DNA of 64,000 nt from JALYGY01 sp963800975 (GCA_963800975.1 CAWDDB010000002.1:165284-229283); one strand, 5' to 3'; shown: positions 31,235 through 40,617, numbered from the stretch's first letter. Notes: a model not told the origin generated them from the sequence alone. Program-made: numbers and translations.

Positions 31235-31676
31235 GGCAGCATCCCTTCTCGAACGCTCTCACTCCACTGCGGGCCAGTTTACCCTCGTTCGGCCAGGCCG
31301 TGGAGTAGCCTCCTGGCGACCACGCACGGTGCCGTGCGGCCCGCCACCCCCAGGTCGAGGGGACACGGGCAACACCGGCCGGCAAGGAGTAAGAACGTCG
31401 AGTAAGAGGTTCCCAGATCGCCTGTTGAGGATGGCCGGGGATCGCGAGTTGCATTCTGTTGCCTAGGCACCTAAGCTTACTGAAAGCGAAAACGCAATCA
31501 GGTAGAGGCTGAGAAGCCCGCTCCTACTAACGGTGGGCACCGGGACGGGCAGAGCCAGTGGTGCAACCGGCTACCGCAGGTCACGGACCTTAGGGGGCTG
31601 GTTTTTTTGTTCCTTCCCGTCCAAGAAGACAGTTCAATGCCACAGCGAAGCAGGCAGAAACCCCGAAGACGCGACG
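31235..31676. other. 442-base intergenic region, no gene recognised
   Basis: It holds an inverted repeat CGCACGG-TG-CCGTGCG at 31323-31338 and little else that I can interpret. The open frames here lack ribosome sites and family resemblance. It contains the promoter regions of the flanking divergent genes. Confidence 0.4.
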
Positions 31677-32270
31677 ATGCCTGACGGTATGTCCGACTGG
31701 TTGAGAGAGCGCCCGCTTCCCGCGAGGGTGGGCATCTACGCCGCGACAGCGATGGTGGCCTTCTTGCTATCGACGGGCGTGGGCGCGCTTGCCGCGTTGA
31801 TAATGGGCGCGGATCTTGCCTTGCCCGGAGAGCAGGAGCTCCGATCGTTCGGCGGAGGCGAGGGCGGCTCCGGACCGCTGGCAGGGGACGCCGATACCTC
31901 CGAGCAGGAGAAGGTTGCTCGCGAGGGGACCGGCCAGGGAGAAAATGGCGCTGCGTCGACCAGGCCACCCCCCTGGGAAGCGCTTCGGGGGTGCGAGCGA
32001 TCCCAAGAGGACTGCGCGCGCGACTTCGTCGCCGGGGTCGCCCCGAAGGCCGAGTACGCCGGCGGAAGGATCGACACCGGCACCTCCGGGCAAACCCGCA
32101 CGGTGCTGTACTTCGTGGATGCCAGGAAAGCACCGTGTGAGTACAAACGGTTCGAGAGCGCCGCCGGCGGCGATGGAGGCTCCCACTACGTCGTCTTGAT
32201 CGCGGGCGAGGGGTCTTTCGGCCAGCAGCCGGACGGAGACGGCGAGGCGAACTGCCTGCCCGAACTCTAA
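31677..32270 (+). CDS. single-pass membrane protein with extracytoplasmic domain, function unknown
   Basis: 197 residues from ATG 31677. Cytoplasmic MPDGMSDWLRERPLPARV, one transmembrane helix (GIYAATAMVAFLLSTGVGAL), a Gly/Glu-rich linker, then a small domain with four Cys (RGCERSQEDCARDF..CEYKRFES..NCLPEL) that could form two disulfides. Several earlier in-frame starts exist but look non-coding. No family recognised. Confidence 0.6.
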   Translation: MPDGMSDWLRERPLPARVGIYAATAMVAFLLSTGVGALAALIMGADLALPGEQELRSFGGGEGGSGPLAGDADTSEQEKVAREGTGQGENGAASTRPPPWEALRGCERSQEDCARDFVAGVAPKAEYAGGRIDTGTSGQTRTVLYFVDARKAPCEYKRFESAAGGDGGSHYVVLIAGEGSFGQQPDGDGEANCLPEL

Positions 32271-32317
32271 CCATGCGCGTCGTCAGTATGCACGTCAGAC
32301 AAAGGAGGAGAACCTTT

Positions 32318-33145
32318 ATGATCGCAACGTCGAAGGTGACCTGGTTCGTCGTCACGTTGGTAGCGGCCGCATTGCTGGCCGTGCCGGCCTTTGCACAGGG
32401 TGGAGGCGAAGCGGAGGTGCGCGCGGCGCACCTCTCTCCGGACACCCCCAACGTGGACGTATACGTAAACGACGAGCCTGTGGCAGAGCTACGGAACGTG
32501 TCCTACGGAACCGTCTCCTCCTACTTGCCGCTCCCCGCAGGCGCGCAGAACGTGAAGGTGTACGCGGCCGGGGAGTCCTCCAAGCCCCTCGTCGACGCGG
32601 ACCTGGACCTCAGAGACGGCGCCGCCTACACCGTCGCGGCCGTCGGCCTGACGGAGGACGACTCCCTCCAGGCCCAGGTCTACGCGGACGACAACACGCT
32701 CCCCGCCGAGGAAGACGCCAAGCTGCGCGTGATACATGCCTCCCCGGACGTGGACTCGGTGGACATCGGTCCCAAGAATTCGGATGACCTGTTCACGAAC
32801 CTGGGCTTCCCAAACGCCACGAGGTACGTGGAGGTGCCGGCCGGAGCTTACCCGCTTGAAGGGACGCTCACCGGATCGGACGAGGTGGCATTCACGGCCG
32901 ACGCGGCCCTGGCCCCTCAGACGGTCTACACCGCGTACGGCATCGGGCTAGCGGGGGAAGACACGTTCCAGGTGAAGTTGGTCAAGGATGCGGGTGCCGG
33001 CGGCGGTCTGCGGAACGTCGAGCCCATACCGGACACGGGCGGCTTTTCGCCTACCTGGGTCCTCTTCTCCGGACTCTTGCTCATCGCAGCCGGGACATCA
33101 CTCGCTCGTTTCCGCGGCGGGGGCGCACGCGGCCAGGGAGATTGA
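32318..33145 (+). CDS. DUF4397 surface protein with a variant sortase signal
   Basis: 275 residues from ATG 32318 (AAAGGAGGAG upstream). Signal peptide to VPAFAQG; then two DUF4397 repeats (VRAAHLSPDTPNVDVYVNDEP and LRVIHASPDVDSVDIGPKN). The end is IPDTGG, a helix (WVLFSGLLLIAAGTSLARF) and a basic tail, the layout of an LPxTG sorting signal with Ile in place of Leu. It is probably wall-anchored or membrane-held. Function unknown. Confidence 0.85.
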   Translation: MIATSKVTWFVVTLVAAALLAVPAFAQGGGEAEVRAAHLSPDTPNVDVYVNDEPVAELRNVSYGTVSSYLPLPAGAQNVKVYAAGESSKPLVDADLDLRDGAAYTVAAVGLTEDDSLQAQVYADDNTLPAEEDAKLRVIHASPDVDSVDIGPKNSDDLFTNLGFPNATRYVEVPAGAYPLEGTLTGSDEVAFTADAALAPQTVYTAYGIGLAGEDTFQVKLVKDAGAGGGLRNVEPIPDTGGFSPTWVLFSGLLLIAAGTSLARFRGGGARGQGD

Positions 33146-33296
33146 GTACCTCCGCCCCTGAGGACAATATCGGCTTTAGGGCTCCGCCCCCGACGCCGCG
33201 TCGCGGTTCTTGCCCTTCCTTTGGGACCGTATCCGTTCGGGTCCTCGCTTCGTCTAACCTTATAGGTATGTAACCCGACAGAAGGAGGCAGCCAGG

Positions 33297-33473
33297 GTGC
33301 CCAGCAGCAAGCAGGACAAGAACGAAGGGAAGATGGACCGGGCCAAGGGGCGTATGAAGGAGGCTGGCGGCGCCCTCACGGGCGACAAGAGCAAGAAGTC
33401 CGAAGGGCGATCGGACCAGAGAAAGGGCAAGGCCAAAGAGAAGAAGGGCGCGGCGAAGGACCTGCTCAAGTAG
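33297..33473 (+). CDS. CsbD-family general stress protein
   Basis: 58 residues; GTG start with AAGGAGG 8 bases upstream. Lys/Gly-rich amphipathic protein: KMDRAKGRMKEAGGALTGD and RKGKAKEKKGAAKDLLK are CsbD-like repeats. Members are induced by sigma-B-type stress and have no known biochemical activity. A strong hairpin terminator follows. Confidence 0.8.
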   Translation: MPSSKQDKNEGKMDRAKGRMKEAGGALTGDKSKKSEGRSDQRKGKAKEKKGAAKDLLK

Positions 33474-33496
33474 ACGCAGCGCGCCGACGAGTAACA

Positions 33497-33524
33497 GGGC
33501 CGGGGTCCCGCGAGATCCCGGCCC
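33497..33524 (+). terminator. intrinsic terminator hairpin after csbD
   Basis: GGGCCGGG (33497-33504) pairs with CCCGGCCC (33517-33524) across a 12-base loop, followed by GTTTCG. It lies 24 bases after the csbD stop. Confidence 0.7.
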
Positions 33525-33684
33525 GTTTCGTGGCGAAAAGGAAGCCAAGTTACACTCCTGTTGCCAAAAGTTTGTCACGCTGTAGCCTCAAGACCCCTGC
33601 CTACGGGTAAGGTCTTGATTTGGGCGAGGCAAAGCTGTCTCCCCAGAGGGTTGTTCGCTCGCCTATTGAGGTGGTGCAGGTATA

Positions 33685-34065
33685 TTGAACCTCGGGTACC
33701 CGTGGTGGCTCGCGGCGGCTGTGGTCGTCGTGTTCGCGGCGCTCTTGTGGTACGTCCTCGGTGGACGGGTGCGTCCGTGGCTGGTGGTGCCGCTGGTGGC
33801 GGTGCTTGCCCCGGTCTGCGCGCTCGCCGCGGTGGTCGCCGCGATGGCGCTCTCCCTGGCCCTGACCGAGCCGCTGGAGCCGCCTCCCGCTCCAACGCGG
33901 ACCGAGGTCTCAATGCCCACCACAGAGCCGCCCGAGCGCACCAGGCCCGTCAGGACCGCCAGGCCGGATCCGTCCACGGCCTCACCTTCTCCCTCGGCTT
34001 CGGCCTCGCCGTCCGCTTCACCTTCCGCATCGGCGTCCGCCTCGCCGGAGGCACGGGAGCCCTGA
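33685..34065 (+). CDS. small membrane protein with Ser/Pro/Ala-rich tail
   Basis: 126 residues; TTG start. Two adjacent transmembrane helices (LAAAVVVVFAALLWYVLGG and LVVPLVAVLAPVCALAAVV) and a disordered tail of Pro/Thr then Ser-Pro-Ser-Ala repeats. GAGGTGGTG upstream is a moderate ribosome site. No family recognised. Confidence 0.55.
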   Translation: MNLGYPWWLAAAVVVVFAALLWYVLGGRVRPWLVVPLVAVLAPVCALAAVVAAMALSLALTEPLEPPPAPTRTEVSMPTTEPPERTRPVRTARPDPSTASPSPSASASPSASPSASASASPEAREP

Positions 34066-34445
34066 TCTCGGCCCGGGACGTGCGGGTTCGCGACCTTTTC
34101 CTGTTTACGCACCTTTAACCGAGAGTTAGCTCTCCCGTAACCCGGGAGGCGCATAGTCCGGGTACGATGGGGCGACGGGCGAGCACGTCCCGTCCTCTCT
34201 CTGGGGTCCCGGCGCCTCACCTCGTCTGGGTTCACCTTTCGCGGTCATCCTCCGCGGCCGGGACCCCTCGTTCGATCGGGCGCCGGGCCAACTTTTCGAT
34301 CGCTCCCGGCTCGCGGAAGTTTCGTCGAAATATAAACGTCCTGTTACGTCGGTAATCACACGGCCGTGTATAGTGGCGAGGGGCGGTGACGTACAAGTCG
34401 AGAGGTGTTTCGCCGCGTGGGAAGGGCTACAGGGAGGTCGAACGG
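34066..34445. other. 380-base intergenic region with a perfect palindrome
   Basis: No gene recognised. ACACGGCCGTGT at 34358-34369 is a perfect 12-bp palindrome, overlapping a possible -10 element (TATAGT at about 34369-34374), about 75 bases before the next start codon. It may be the operator or promoter of that gene. Confidence 0.4.
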
Positions 34446-34955
34446 ATGAGCTCAGACGACGTGTTCGTGTTCGTCGGGACGTACCCCGACGCAGAGAGCG
34501 CGGAGGCAGACTACGAGGTGGTCAAGGACCTGCACTCCGCGGGGGTCGTCGGCACCTACGACGCAGCCGTGGTGAACAAGGACGATGATGGCAAGGTCCA
34601 CGTCCACAAGCACGAGAAGCCTACCCAGCACGGCGCCTGGTCGGGCCTGGCCGTCGGCGCGTTGTTGGGCATCCTCTTCCCTCCCGGCATCCTGGTTGGC
34701 GGCGCCGTGGGCGCGGCGGCGGGAGGACTGATCGGCCACCTCTGGAGGGGAATGTCGCGCGGGGACCTGAAGGATCTCGGTGAAAACCTGGACGACGGAG
34801 AGGCCGCGCTCGTGGTGATCGGGGAAGACAAGCTCGAGGAGGTCCTGAAGAAGGAGCTAAAGCGGGCGGTCAGGACCTACGAGAAGGAGACCGACGCCGA
34901 CGCCGCTGAGCTGCGCCGAGAGCTCGACAAGGCGATCGACGAAGCCAAGATGTAG
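34446..34955 (+). CDS. DUF1269-like membrane-associated protein
   Basis: 169 residues from ATG 34446, which has AGGGAGG 9 bases upstream. The N-terminal alpha/beta part (DVFVFVGTYPDAESAEADYEVV..VVNKDDDGKVHVHKHE) is followed by a Gly-rich hydrophobic hairpin (LAVGALLGILFPPGILVGGAVGAAAGG) and an amphipathic tail. Matches DUF1269-type proteins of unknown function found in stress loci. Confidence 0.8.
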   Translation: MSSDDVFVFVGTYPDAESAEADYEVVKDLHSAGVVGTYDAAVVNKDDDGKVHVHKHEKPTQHGAWSGLAVGALLGILFPPGILVGGAVGAAAGGLIGHLWRGMSRGDLKDLGENLDDGEAALVVIGEDKLEEVLKKELKRAVRTYEKETDADAAELRRELDKAIDEAKM

Positions 34956-35003
34956 GCTCGGCCCGCCACAGGGTCAGGCGCGGAGGCTATTCCGTGGCAC
35001 GGT

Positions 35004-35051
35004 GAAGGGTCGGGGCCCTGTGGGGGAAACTCGAAAGGGCCCCGGCCCTTC
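35004..35051. terminator. bidirectional terminator between convergent genes
   Basis: GAAGGGTCGGGGCCCT (35004-35019) and AGGGCCCCGGCCCTTC (35036-35051) pair at 15 of 16 positions around a 16-base loop. It sits between the convergent DUF1269 and cupredoxin genes. Confidence 0.75.
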
Positions 35052-35073
35052 CGATTCGGCAGGCGACCCCTCG

Positions 35074-35526
35074 CTAGTAACCCCCGCCCATCGACATGTG
35101 TCCGCCTCCCATCGGGGCGTAGCTGCCGCTCGCAGCCTGCGCGGGTACGCCGACGCCGACGCTTCCCGTCATATCCGGGTGTATCGCGCAGTAGTAGGAG
35201 ATCGTGCCGTACCCGAAGAACTTGACCGTGTACCAGTCCCCCGGCATCAACACCCCGGAGTCGAACTGGCCGTCGTAAGAGGTAACGGTGTGGTCTACGT
35301 CGCCCGCGTTGACCCACGTGACCGCGGTACCCGGTTGCACGCTAATGCTGGCCGGGGAGAAATAGAAGTCTTTGATGTACACGACGTTCGATGAATACTG
35401 GCTCGTCGCTCGCGCGCTCGGTGCGGCGAACATGCCCAGCGCCGAGGCCACGAGCGCGGCGCCGGCGAGCTTGATCGCCTTCCCCCGCGTGATCTCTCCG
35501 ATGTCCAGATAGTCCGGTTCCCTCAT
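35074..35526 (-). CDS. exported cupredoxin (plastocyanin-like) protein
   Basis: 150 residues from the ATG at 35526 (AAAGGAGGAG upstream). The N-terminus has a helix with a Lys/Arg patch (ITRGKAIKLAGAALVASALGMFAAP) ending at an ARA cleavage site. The copper ligands are visible: the His in VDHTV, then CAIHPDM giving Cys, His and Met. The Gly/Met/His-rich tail (PMGGGHMSMGGG) may bind extra metal. It probably carries electrons or copper outside the membrane. Confidence 0.85.
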   Translation of the reverse strand: MREPDYLDIGEITRGKAIKLAGAALVASALGMFAAPSARATSQYSSNVVYIKDFYFSPASISVQPGTAVTWVNAGDVDHTVTSYDGQFDSGVLMPGDWYTVKFFGYGTISYYCAIHPDMTGSVGVGVPAQAASGSYAPMGGGHMSMGGGY

Positions 35527-35781
35527 CGAGCTCCTCCTTTTCGCCTCGTGGGCCCGAGCTAGGCCCCTCTCCCACCGCATCGGGTTATACGCATCGGGTT
35601 CTCGTACGGTTTGGCCCAATCACGAGAGTAGTCGCACTTCCGGTAATGGCGCCAGCAAGACGGGCGCCCTCCGGGCTCCTAATCTGGCTCGGAAATAGCA
35701 CATTCGGGGGATACGCTCCGACTTCCTGTGCCCTATGCTGTCCTTGCAGTAAGAGAGACCCGTCAGGAGGCGCAGGTCACC

Positions 35782-36429
35782 ATGCAAAGGAGAGCGACGA
35801 GCAAGATACTCTGGTTGGTCAGGGGGGCCGCCTTGTTCTGGGGCGCGGTGCTGACGCTGGCCCTGATCGTGGGGGCCGCGTCCGTGGCGTTAGGGGCGAA
35901 CGGAGGGAACTTCATCCTCGGCCAGAACAACACGGCAACGCTCCTCACACGCCTCACCGGCGACGTCCAGGGCGCGGCCATGCAGGTGCAGAACATCGAC
36001 GACGGCGCGGACGACTCGGCCCTCTCGCTGGTCGTGCAGGATGGGGAAGCGCCGATGAGGGTGAGCTCGGAGAGGCTCGTCAACAGCCTCAACGCCGACT
36101 ACGTAGACGGCAGAAGCTTTGAGTGCCCTACCGGAACGCTCTTCCACGAAGGGGTCTGCATCGAGAGAAACTCTCGAGGGTCGGCGGCCTACGATAGCGC
36201 GAGCACGGACTGCCTGAACGAAGGCAGAGCGTCTACCAACCGTGGCCGAACTGCAGACTTTCCGCAACCGTTCGGGACAGGACTTCGGTATCAGCGAGCT
36301 CACGTCGGAGAGGGAGCTCGACGACGCCGATCTCTTCTGTATGGATCGTTCGAGTCCGAAAATGGCGCCACCGTTCTCACCCCTCTCGCAGCCCTGTGGC
36401 CGTATCGTTGCGTGGTGCCTTCGAGCTGA
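35782..36429 (+). CDS. exported surface protein with a conserved LGQ/NADxxDG module; frameshifted
   Basis: N-terminal helix (GAALFWGAVLTLALIVGAASVALGANGG), then a module NFILGQNNTATLLTRLTGDV..MQVQNI..GEAPMRVSSERLVNSLNADYVDG shared with the gene at 51831-52460. The second half (CPTGTLFHEGVCIERNSRG, DCLNEG, RRLPTVAELQTFRNRSG) changes frame near 36229 (one extra base) and changes back near 36330, ending LWPYRCVVPSS. The two indels compensate, giving about 215 residues. Function unknown; probably a cell-surface protein. Confidence 0.65.
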   Translation: MQRRATSKILWLVRGAALFWGAVLTLALIVGAASVALGANGGNFILGQNNTATLLTRLTGDVQGAAMQVQNIDDGADDSALSLVVQDGEAPMRVSSERLVNSLNADYVDGRSFECPTGTLFHEGVCIERNSRGSAAYDSASTDCLNEGRASTNRGRTADFPQPFGTGLRYQRAHVGEGARRRRSLLYGSFESENGATVLTPLAALWPYRCVVPSS

Positions 36430-36472
36430 GAGACGCCTCCTCCCAAACGTAAAGTGGCTCAGGAAGGACGCT

Positions 36473-37540
36473 ATGGGTTTCACCGAAGTACTGGACGAGT
36501 ATTTCCAGCAACGAGCCGACCAGGACCTGTTCTCCGGCGCGGTGCTAGTCACGCGGGGTAGATCTCGGCTTTACGCTCGTGCCTACGGCTATGCCAGCCG
36601 CGCGTGGCGTGTGCAAAACATGCTCGCGACGCGTTTCGACACGGCGTCCATCACCAAGCTGTTCACGGCGATCGCGACGCTACAGCTGATCGACGCGGGT
36701 CTACTGTCCCTCGACACGCGCGTCGTCGAGCGCCTGCGGCTCGACGACACGCCGTTCTCGAAGGACATAACCGTCTCGCACCTGCTCACCCATACCTCGG
36801 GCCTCGGCGACGACGCCGACGAGGAGGCGGGCGAGAGCTACGAAGACGTGTGGAAGGAGAGGCCCAACTACTCCGTAACCGAAACCCGCGACTTCCTGCC
36901 CCAGTTCGTGAACAAGCCGGCCAACTTCCCTCCAGGAGAGGGATGCCGCTACTGCAACGTCGGCTACGTCCTCCTGGGTCTCCTGATCGAGTCGACGAGC
37001 GGGATGACGTACCGCGACTACGTCCGCGAGCACATCTTTGCAGAAGCGGGGATGACTTCCTCCGGGTTCTTTCGGATGGACCGCGTAAACGACAACGTCG
37101 CCGAAGGCTGCGATCCGATCCGCGAATCGAGCGGGACCATCGTGGCGTGGAAGAAGAACATCTACTCGTACCCGCCGGTCGGGTCGCCGGACGGCGGTGC
37201 TCACGTAACGGTCGCCGACCTGGATCGGTTCCTGCGGGCGGTCAGAGCGGGCGACCTCCTCTCGCCCGAGCTGACGAGCGCGTTCCTCACCCCTCAGGTG
37301 GTGCACTCAACGATAGATGACTGGACCGAGATGTACGGGTACGGGCTGTGGTTCTACGTCGACAGCGCCAACAAGGTCGTCTGTTACGAGAAGGAGGGGA
37401 TAAACGCGGGCGTCAGCGGCATGATCCGCCACTTTCCGGAGCAGGACATCACGATCACGCTCCTGTCCAACATGGAAGACGGCGCGTGGGACCCCATCTG
37501 GGACATGCACGAGATGGTGGTCGACGGCAAGCTATCGTAA
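36473..37540 (+). CDS. serine hydrolase of the beta-lactamase / PBP4* (class C) type
   Basis: 355 residues from ATG 36473. SxxK motif in DTASITKLF (about residue 59-62), the YxN motif in CRYCNVGYVLLG, and the final HxG-like GINAGVSGMIRH. No signal peptide is seen, so it is probably cytosolic and an esterase or peptidase and not a resistance beta-lactamase. AGGAAGGACGCT precedes the ATG. Confidence 0.88.
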   Translation: MGFTEVLDEYFQQRADQDLFSGAVLVTRGRSRLYARAYGYASRAWRVQNMLATRFDTASITKLFTAIATLQLIDAGLLSLDTRVVERLRLDDTPFSKDITVSHLLTHTSGLGDDADEEAGESYEDVWKERPNYSVTETRDFLPQFVNKPANFPPGEGCRYCNVGYVLLGLLIESTSGMTYRDYVREHIFAEAGMTSSGFFRMDRVNDNVAEGCDPIRESSGTIVAWKKNIYSYPPVGSPDGGAHVTVADLDRFLRAVRAGDLLSPELTSAFLTPQVVHSTIDDWTEMYGYGLWFYVDSANKVVCYEKEGINAGVSGMIRHFPEQDITITLLSNMEDGAWDPIWDMHEMVVDGKLS

Positions 37541-37612
37541 AGCCCTTCCCGGAGAAGGCTCTCCGAGAAGGGCGCCGTCGACTATCCGCGGTCGGCTATC
37601 GGATAGATCGCA

Positions 37613-38125
37613 CTACGGGCGGCTAACCCGCTCGCAGTCGGAGGCCACGAAGTCGTTCGAGCTGGCCTCCACGAAGTCGTTGCCGGTACCGCAGTAGATC
37701 CTGTCCGAGTCCCCAGGTCCTGGGTCCCCGATCCGGTCGTCTCCCGCGCCGCCGAGCAGGATGTCGCCGCCCGCGCCGCCGACGATCAGGTCGTCCCCGC
37801 CCTTGCCCTCGACCCGGTCGTCGCCGTAGCTACCGTAGAGGCCGTTTACCCCGGGGCCGATGACGAAGCCGGGGTTGTCGTTGCCCCTGCCGCCCCTTAT
37901 CAGGTCGTCGCCGTAGCCGCCGTAGACAGCGTCCGCGGAGCCTCCCCCGTACAGGGCGTCGCCGCCGCCAAGCCCTTGTATGCTGTCCGACGCACTCGTG
38001 CCCGCTATGGTGTTCGGGCCGTCGTCGCCCACGAAGGTGGCCGCGAGCGCCGAACCCGCGACCAGCGCCAGCATCAGTGCCATCACCGCCCCCGTGTAAC
38101 CCGCCCGCCTTGCCGATGTGCCCAT
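37613..38125 (-). CDS. exported hemolysin-type calcium-binding repeat protein
   Basis: 170 residues. Signal peptide MGTSARRAGYTGAVMALMLA ending GSALAA; then RTX nonapeptide repeats (GGGDALYGG, GGYGDDLIRGG, GKGGDDLIVGG, GGAGDDRIG) that form a calcium-binding beta roll. The C-terminal Cys pair (YCGTGND..SDCERV) is typical of actinobacterial versions. Function unknown, likely surface or secreted. Confidence 0.85.
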   Translation of the reverse strand: MGTSARRAGYTGAVMALMLALVAGSALAATFVGDDGPNTIAGTSASDSIQGLGGGDALYGGGSADAVYGGYGDDLIRGGRGNDNPGFVIGPGVNGLYGSYGDDRVEGKGGDDLIVGGAGGDILLGGAGDDRIGDPGPGDSDRIYCGTGNDFVEASSNDFVASDCERVSRP

Positions 38126-38291
38126 ATCTCTCGCCCCTCTCGTCGCATCACCCCTTGGCGGAGCATTAGCGCGAGACCACCGACAGAGCCGGCGGACGCG
38201 AGGAGCCCACGACTATGCCCCACCCCCCGCCAGTATACCTTGCTATGTAACTCAGGGCACTAGAGCCGGGAGGCCGGTGAGCGCGGCGGTG

Positions 38292-38819
38292 CTAGCGAGA
38301 ACCGGCGAGCAGCCGCACGATGAACGAGGCGGCGAAGAACGCCGTGGCCCTCACTACTCCCTGCAACGCGGCTTCGGTGAGATCGTCCTTCACGCCCCGG
38401 CGCTCGGGTATCTGCTCGGCGATGAACCTGTTGATCGGGCGGGTCAGGATCATGGCTATTCCTATGGACAGCACGGTAAGCAGTCGCCGCTGCGTCGATT
38501 CGCTCATCTCGATGCCTCCCTTCGAGGACGCGGGCTCGGCCAGCCCGCGCATCTCCCTCACCTTGTCTATGCCCCAGACGGTGATCCCGTACCCCGGAGG
38601 CGTCTCGGCCTGCTTGACGTACCTACCGTTCAGCAGGTACTTCAAAGCGACGTCGCATTCCGGGCTCCCGGGCTCGAAGCCCGCCGCCTTGGCCGCGCTC
38701 TGGTCCGGTGATGAGTCGGGGTCGCCGATCTGGACCGGTTTTAGCGGGTTGTGCCCCGACAGGTCGTAGAAAGCTCCGAGAAGGCGCCACGCGTCCGCCT
38801 CTACGCCGCTCGTTGCCAT
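38292..38819 (-). CDS. membrane protein with an N-terminal winged-helix-like region
   Basis: 175 residues from the ATG at 38819 (GGAGGGCAG upstream). About 90 soluble residues (EADAWRLLGAFYDLSG, VALKYLLNGRYVKQAETPPGYGITVWGIDKV) look like a degenerate winged helix. The last 75 contain one or two hydrophobic segments (LLTVLSIGIAMILT, VRATAFFAASFIVRLL). No family recognised. Confidence 0.55.
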   Translation of the reverse strand: MATSGVEADAWRLLGAFYDLSGHNPLKPVQIGDPDSSPDQSAAKAAGFEPGSPECDVALKYLLNGRYVKQAETPPGYGITVWGIDKVREMRGLAEPASSKGGIEMSESTQRRLLTVLSIGIAMILTRPINRFIAEQIPERRGVKDDLTEAALQGVVRATAFFAASFIVRLLAGSR

Positions 38820-38948
38820 TGGCTGCCCTCCTCCGCCGTGCGAACGTCTTGTCAGGTTACTGGCCACGGGCATCAGAGCAGACAGCTCGAAGCCCAGGAC
38901 CTCCTCCAACGATGTACCCTGCGGGTGGCTAACGTAAGCGCGTGTGCG

Positions 38949-39134
38949 CTACTCGTCCTCCTCTTCGTCTCCGTCGTCGTCCTCTTCTCCCCCGCACCCC
39001 GCCGCGGCGAAAGCGACCAGCCCGACCGTCCAGGCTGCGCCGAGCCCGAGGAACCTTCTGCGGCTGACCGGTATGGTCCCTGGCGCCCCGGCGCCGGCCT
39101 CTCGCTGCGCGTCGTCGTCGACGGTGTGGTCCAT
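38949..39134 (-). CDS. tiny Tat-type lipoprotein with an acidic tail
   Basis: 61 residues. SRRRFLGLGAAWTVGLVAFAAAGC combines a twin-arginine signal with a lipobox Cys, and the mature part is only GGEEDDDGDEEEDE. AAGGAGAGG lies upstream of the ATG. The mature peptide would be a lipid-anchored acidic cluster on the outer face. It may bind calcium or another cation. Function unknown. Confidence 0.6.
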   Translation of the reverse strand: MDHTVDDDAQREAGAGAPGTIPVSRRRFLGLGAAWTVGLVAFAAAGCGGEEDDDGDEEEDE

Positions 39135-39250
39135 GGCCTCTCCTTCCCTGTCTCTGGCACCATCAGTCTAACGCGGCGCGCGGATCTCCCGCAGGGTGGT
39201 AAGACACGGTCCCCTCGTGCAAAATAAGCGCTGGCTGCGGGAGGAGTCGC

Positions 39251-40529
39251 ATGGGGCGCGCGCGGCGACCTAGAGGGGGATGGTACTTGCCTGGTCCGGG
39301 AGCGGTGAACGGGTGGCGGGGGTTGGTGCTGGCGAGGGCGGTCGTGGCGCTGGTCGTCACGGTCCTGGCGCTTACGGCGGCGTCCTCCGCGGGGAACGAG
39401 GCCGTCGCCCAACAAGGCAAACCCGACCCTCCGAAGGTGAACGCCGGGGCCTGGGCACTCGTCGACACCGAGACCGGGCTCTACCTGGCTGGCAAGAACG
39501 CCGACAAGCGGATGCCCATAGCCTCGACCACCAAGATCATGGTCGCCCTCGTGGCGCTGGAGGAGGGGGTCGAACCTGGACGAGGAGGTCACCATCTCCG
39601 ACCAGGCCGAGCGCTTCGTGGGCTTCACCTACAGCAACGTGGGTCTTATCAAGGGCGAGCGCCTGAGCGTGAGGGAGTTACTCGTCGCCTCGCTCGTCCC
39701 CTCGGGCACCGAGGCGGTCTACGCCCTTGCGGAGCACCTCGGCGGTGGAGGCGGCAAGGCCGGCGTGGAGAACGCGGTCGAGGAGATGAACCGCAAGGCT
39801 GAGGAGATGGGCCTCGAGAACACCCACTTCGAGAACCCGGCCGGTCTGGATGAGCGCGAGCACTACTCCAGCGCCCGCGACCTCGCGGAGATCACGCGCG
39901 CCGCGATGGAGTACCGCGTGTTCCGCGAGATAGTGGACACCGAGACGGACACCATAAGCACCCAGACCAGGGAGATCGAGGTCGTGAACACCAACAACCT
40001 CCTCTACCTCTACGAACCGGCGACGGGCGTCAAGACGGGCACCTCGCCCGAGGCGGGTCCCTCGCTCGTGGCCTCGGCCACGGAAGGCGAAGAGTCCTAC
40101 GTCGCGGTCTTGCTCGACGCCAGGGGCGAGCAGTACCGCTTCGGTGCCGCGCAGGCCGTGCTCGACTTCGGCTTCGCCGACTACGAGCGGGAGTCGCTGG
40201 TGCGCGAAGGCCAGGTCTACGACGAGATCGACGTGCCCTTCCGCCGCGAAGAGACGGTTGGGCTCGCCGCGGCCGAAGACGTGCCTGGGCTCGCGGGTCC
40301 AGGCCTCGAGGTCGAGCGCCGCACCACCACGCAGGAGCCGCCCCCCAAAGCGAGCGCCGGCGAGGAGCTGGGCACCATCGAGGTCCTCGTGGACGGGCAG
40401 AGCGTTGGCAACGCGCCGCTCGTCACGCAGAAGGGCTACGAGGAGGCGTCGCTGTGGCAGAAGATCCGGTACTGGTCCTCCGGAGCCGCCAGAAGCGTCT
40501 CCGGCTGGGTGTCCGGTCTGTTCTCGTAG
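39251..40529 (+). CDS. D-alanyl-D-alanine carboxypeptidase, S11 family (apparent frameshift)
   Basis: The first frame (39251 to about 39570) gives a signal region and STTKIMVALVALEEG with the SxxK catalytic Ser. The second (to 40529) continues NLDEEVTISDQAERFVGFTY and includes SGTEAVYALAEH (position of SxN, with Thr for Asn), VKTGTSP (KTG) and a C-terminal domain. Removing one G from the GGGGG at 39565-39569 joins them into about 425 residues. A C-terminal amphipathic end (WQKIRYWSSGAARSVSGWVSGLFS) should hold it at the membrane. It trims peptidoglycan stem peptides. Confidence 0.8.
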
Positions 40530-40617
40530 GCGGGAGGAGACGCCCGGGGTCGGTTGCGCGAACCCTGCCCCGGCGGATAATCTGCTCCTTACAGGTTCGG
40601 CTAGCGGAGGAGCGTCG

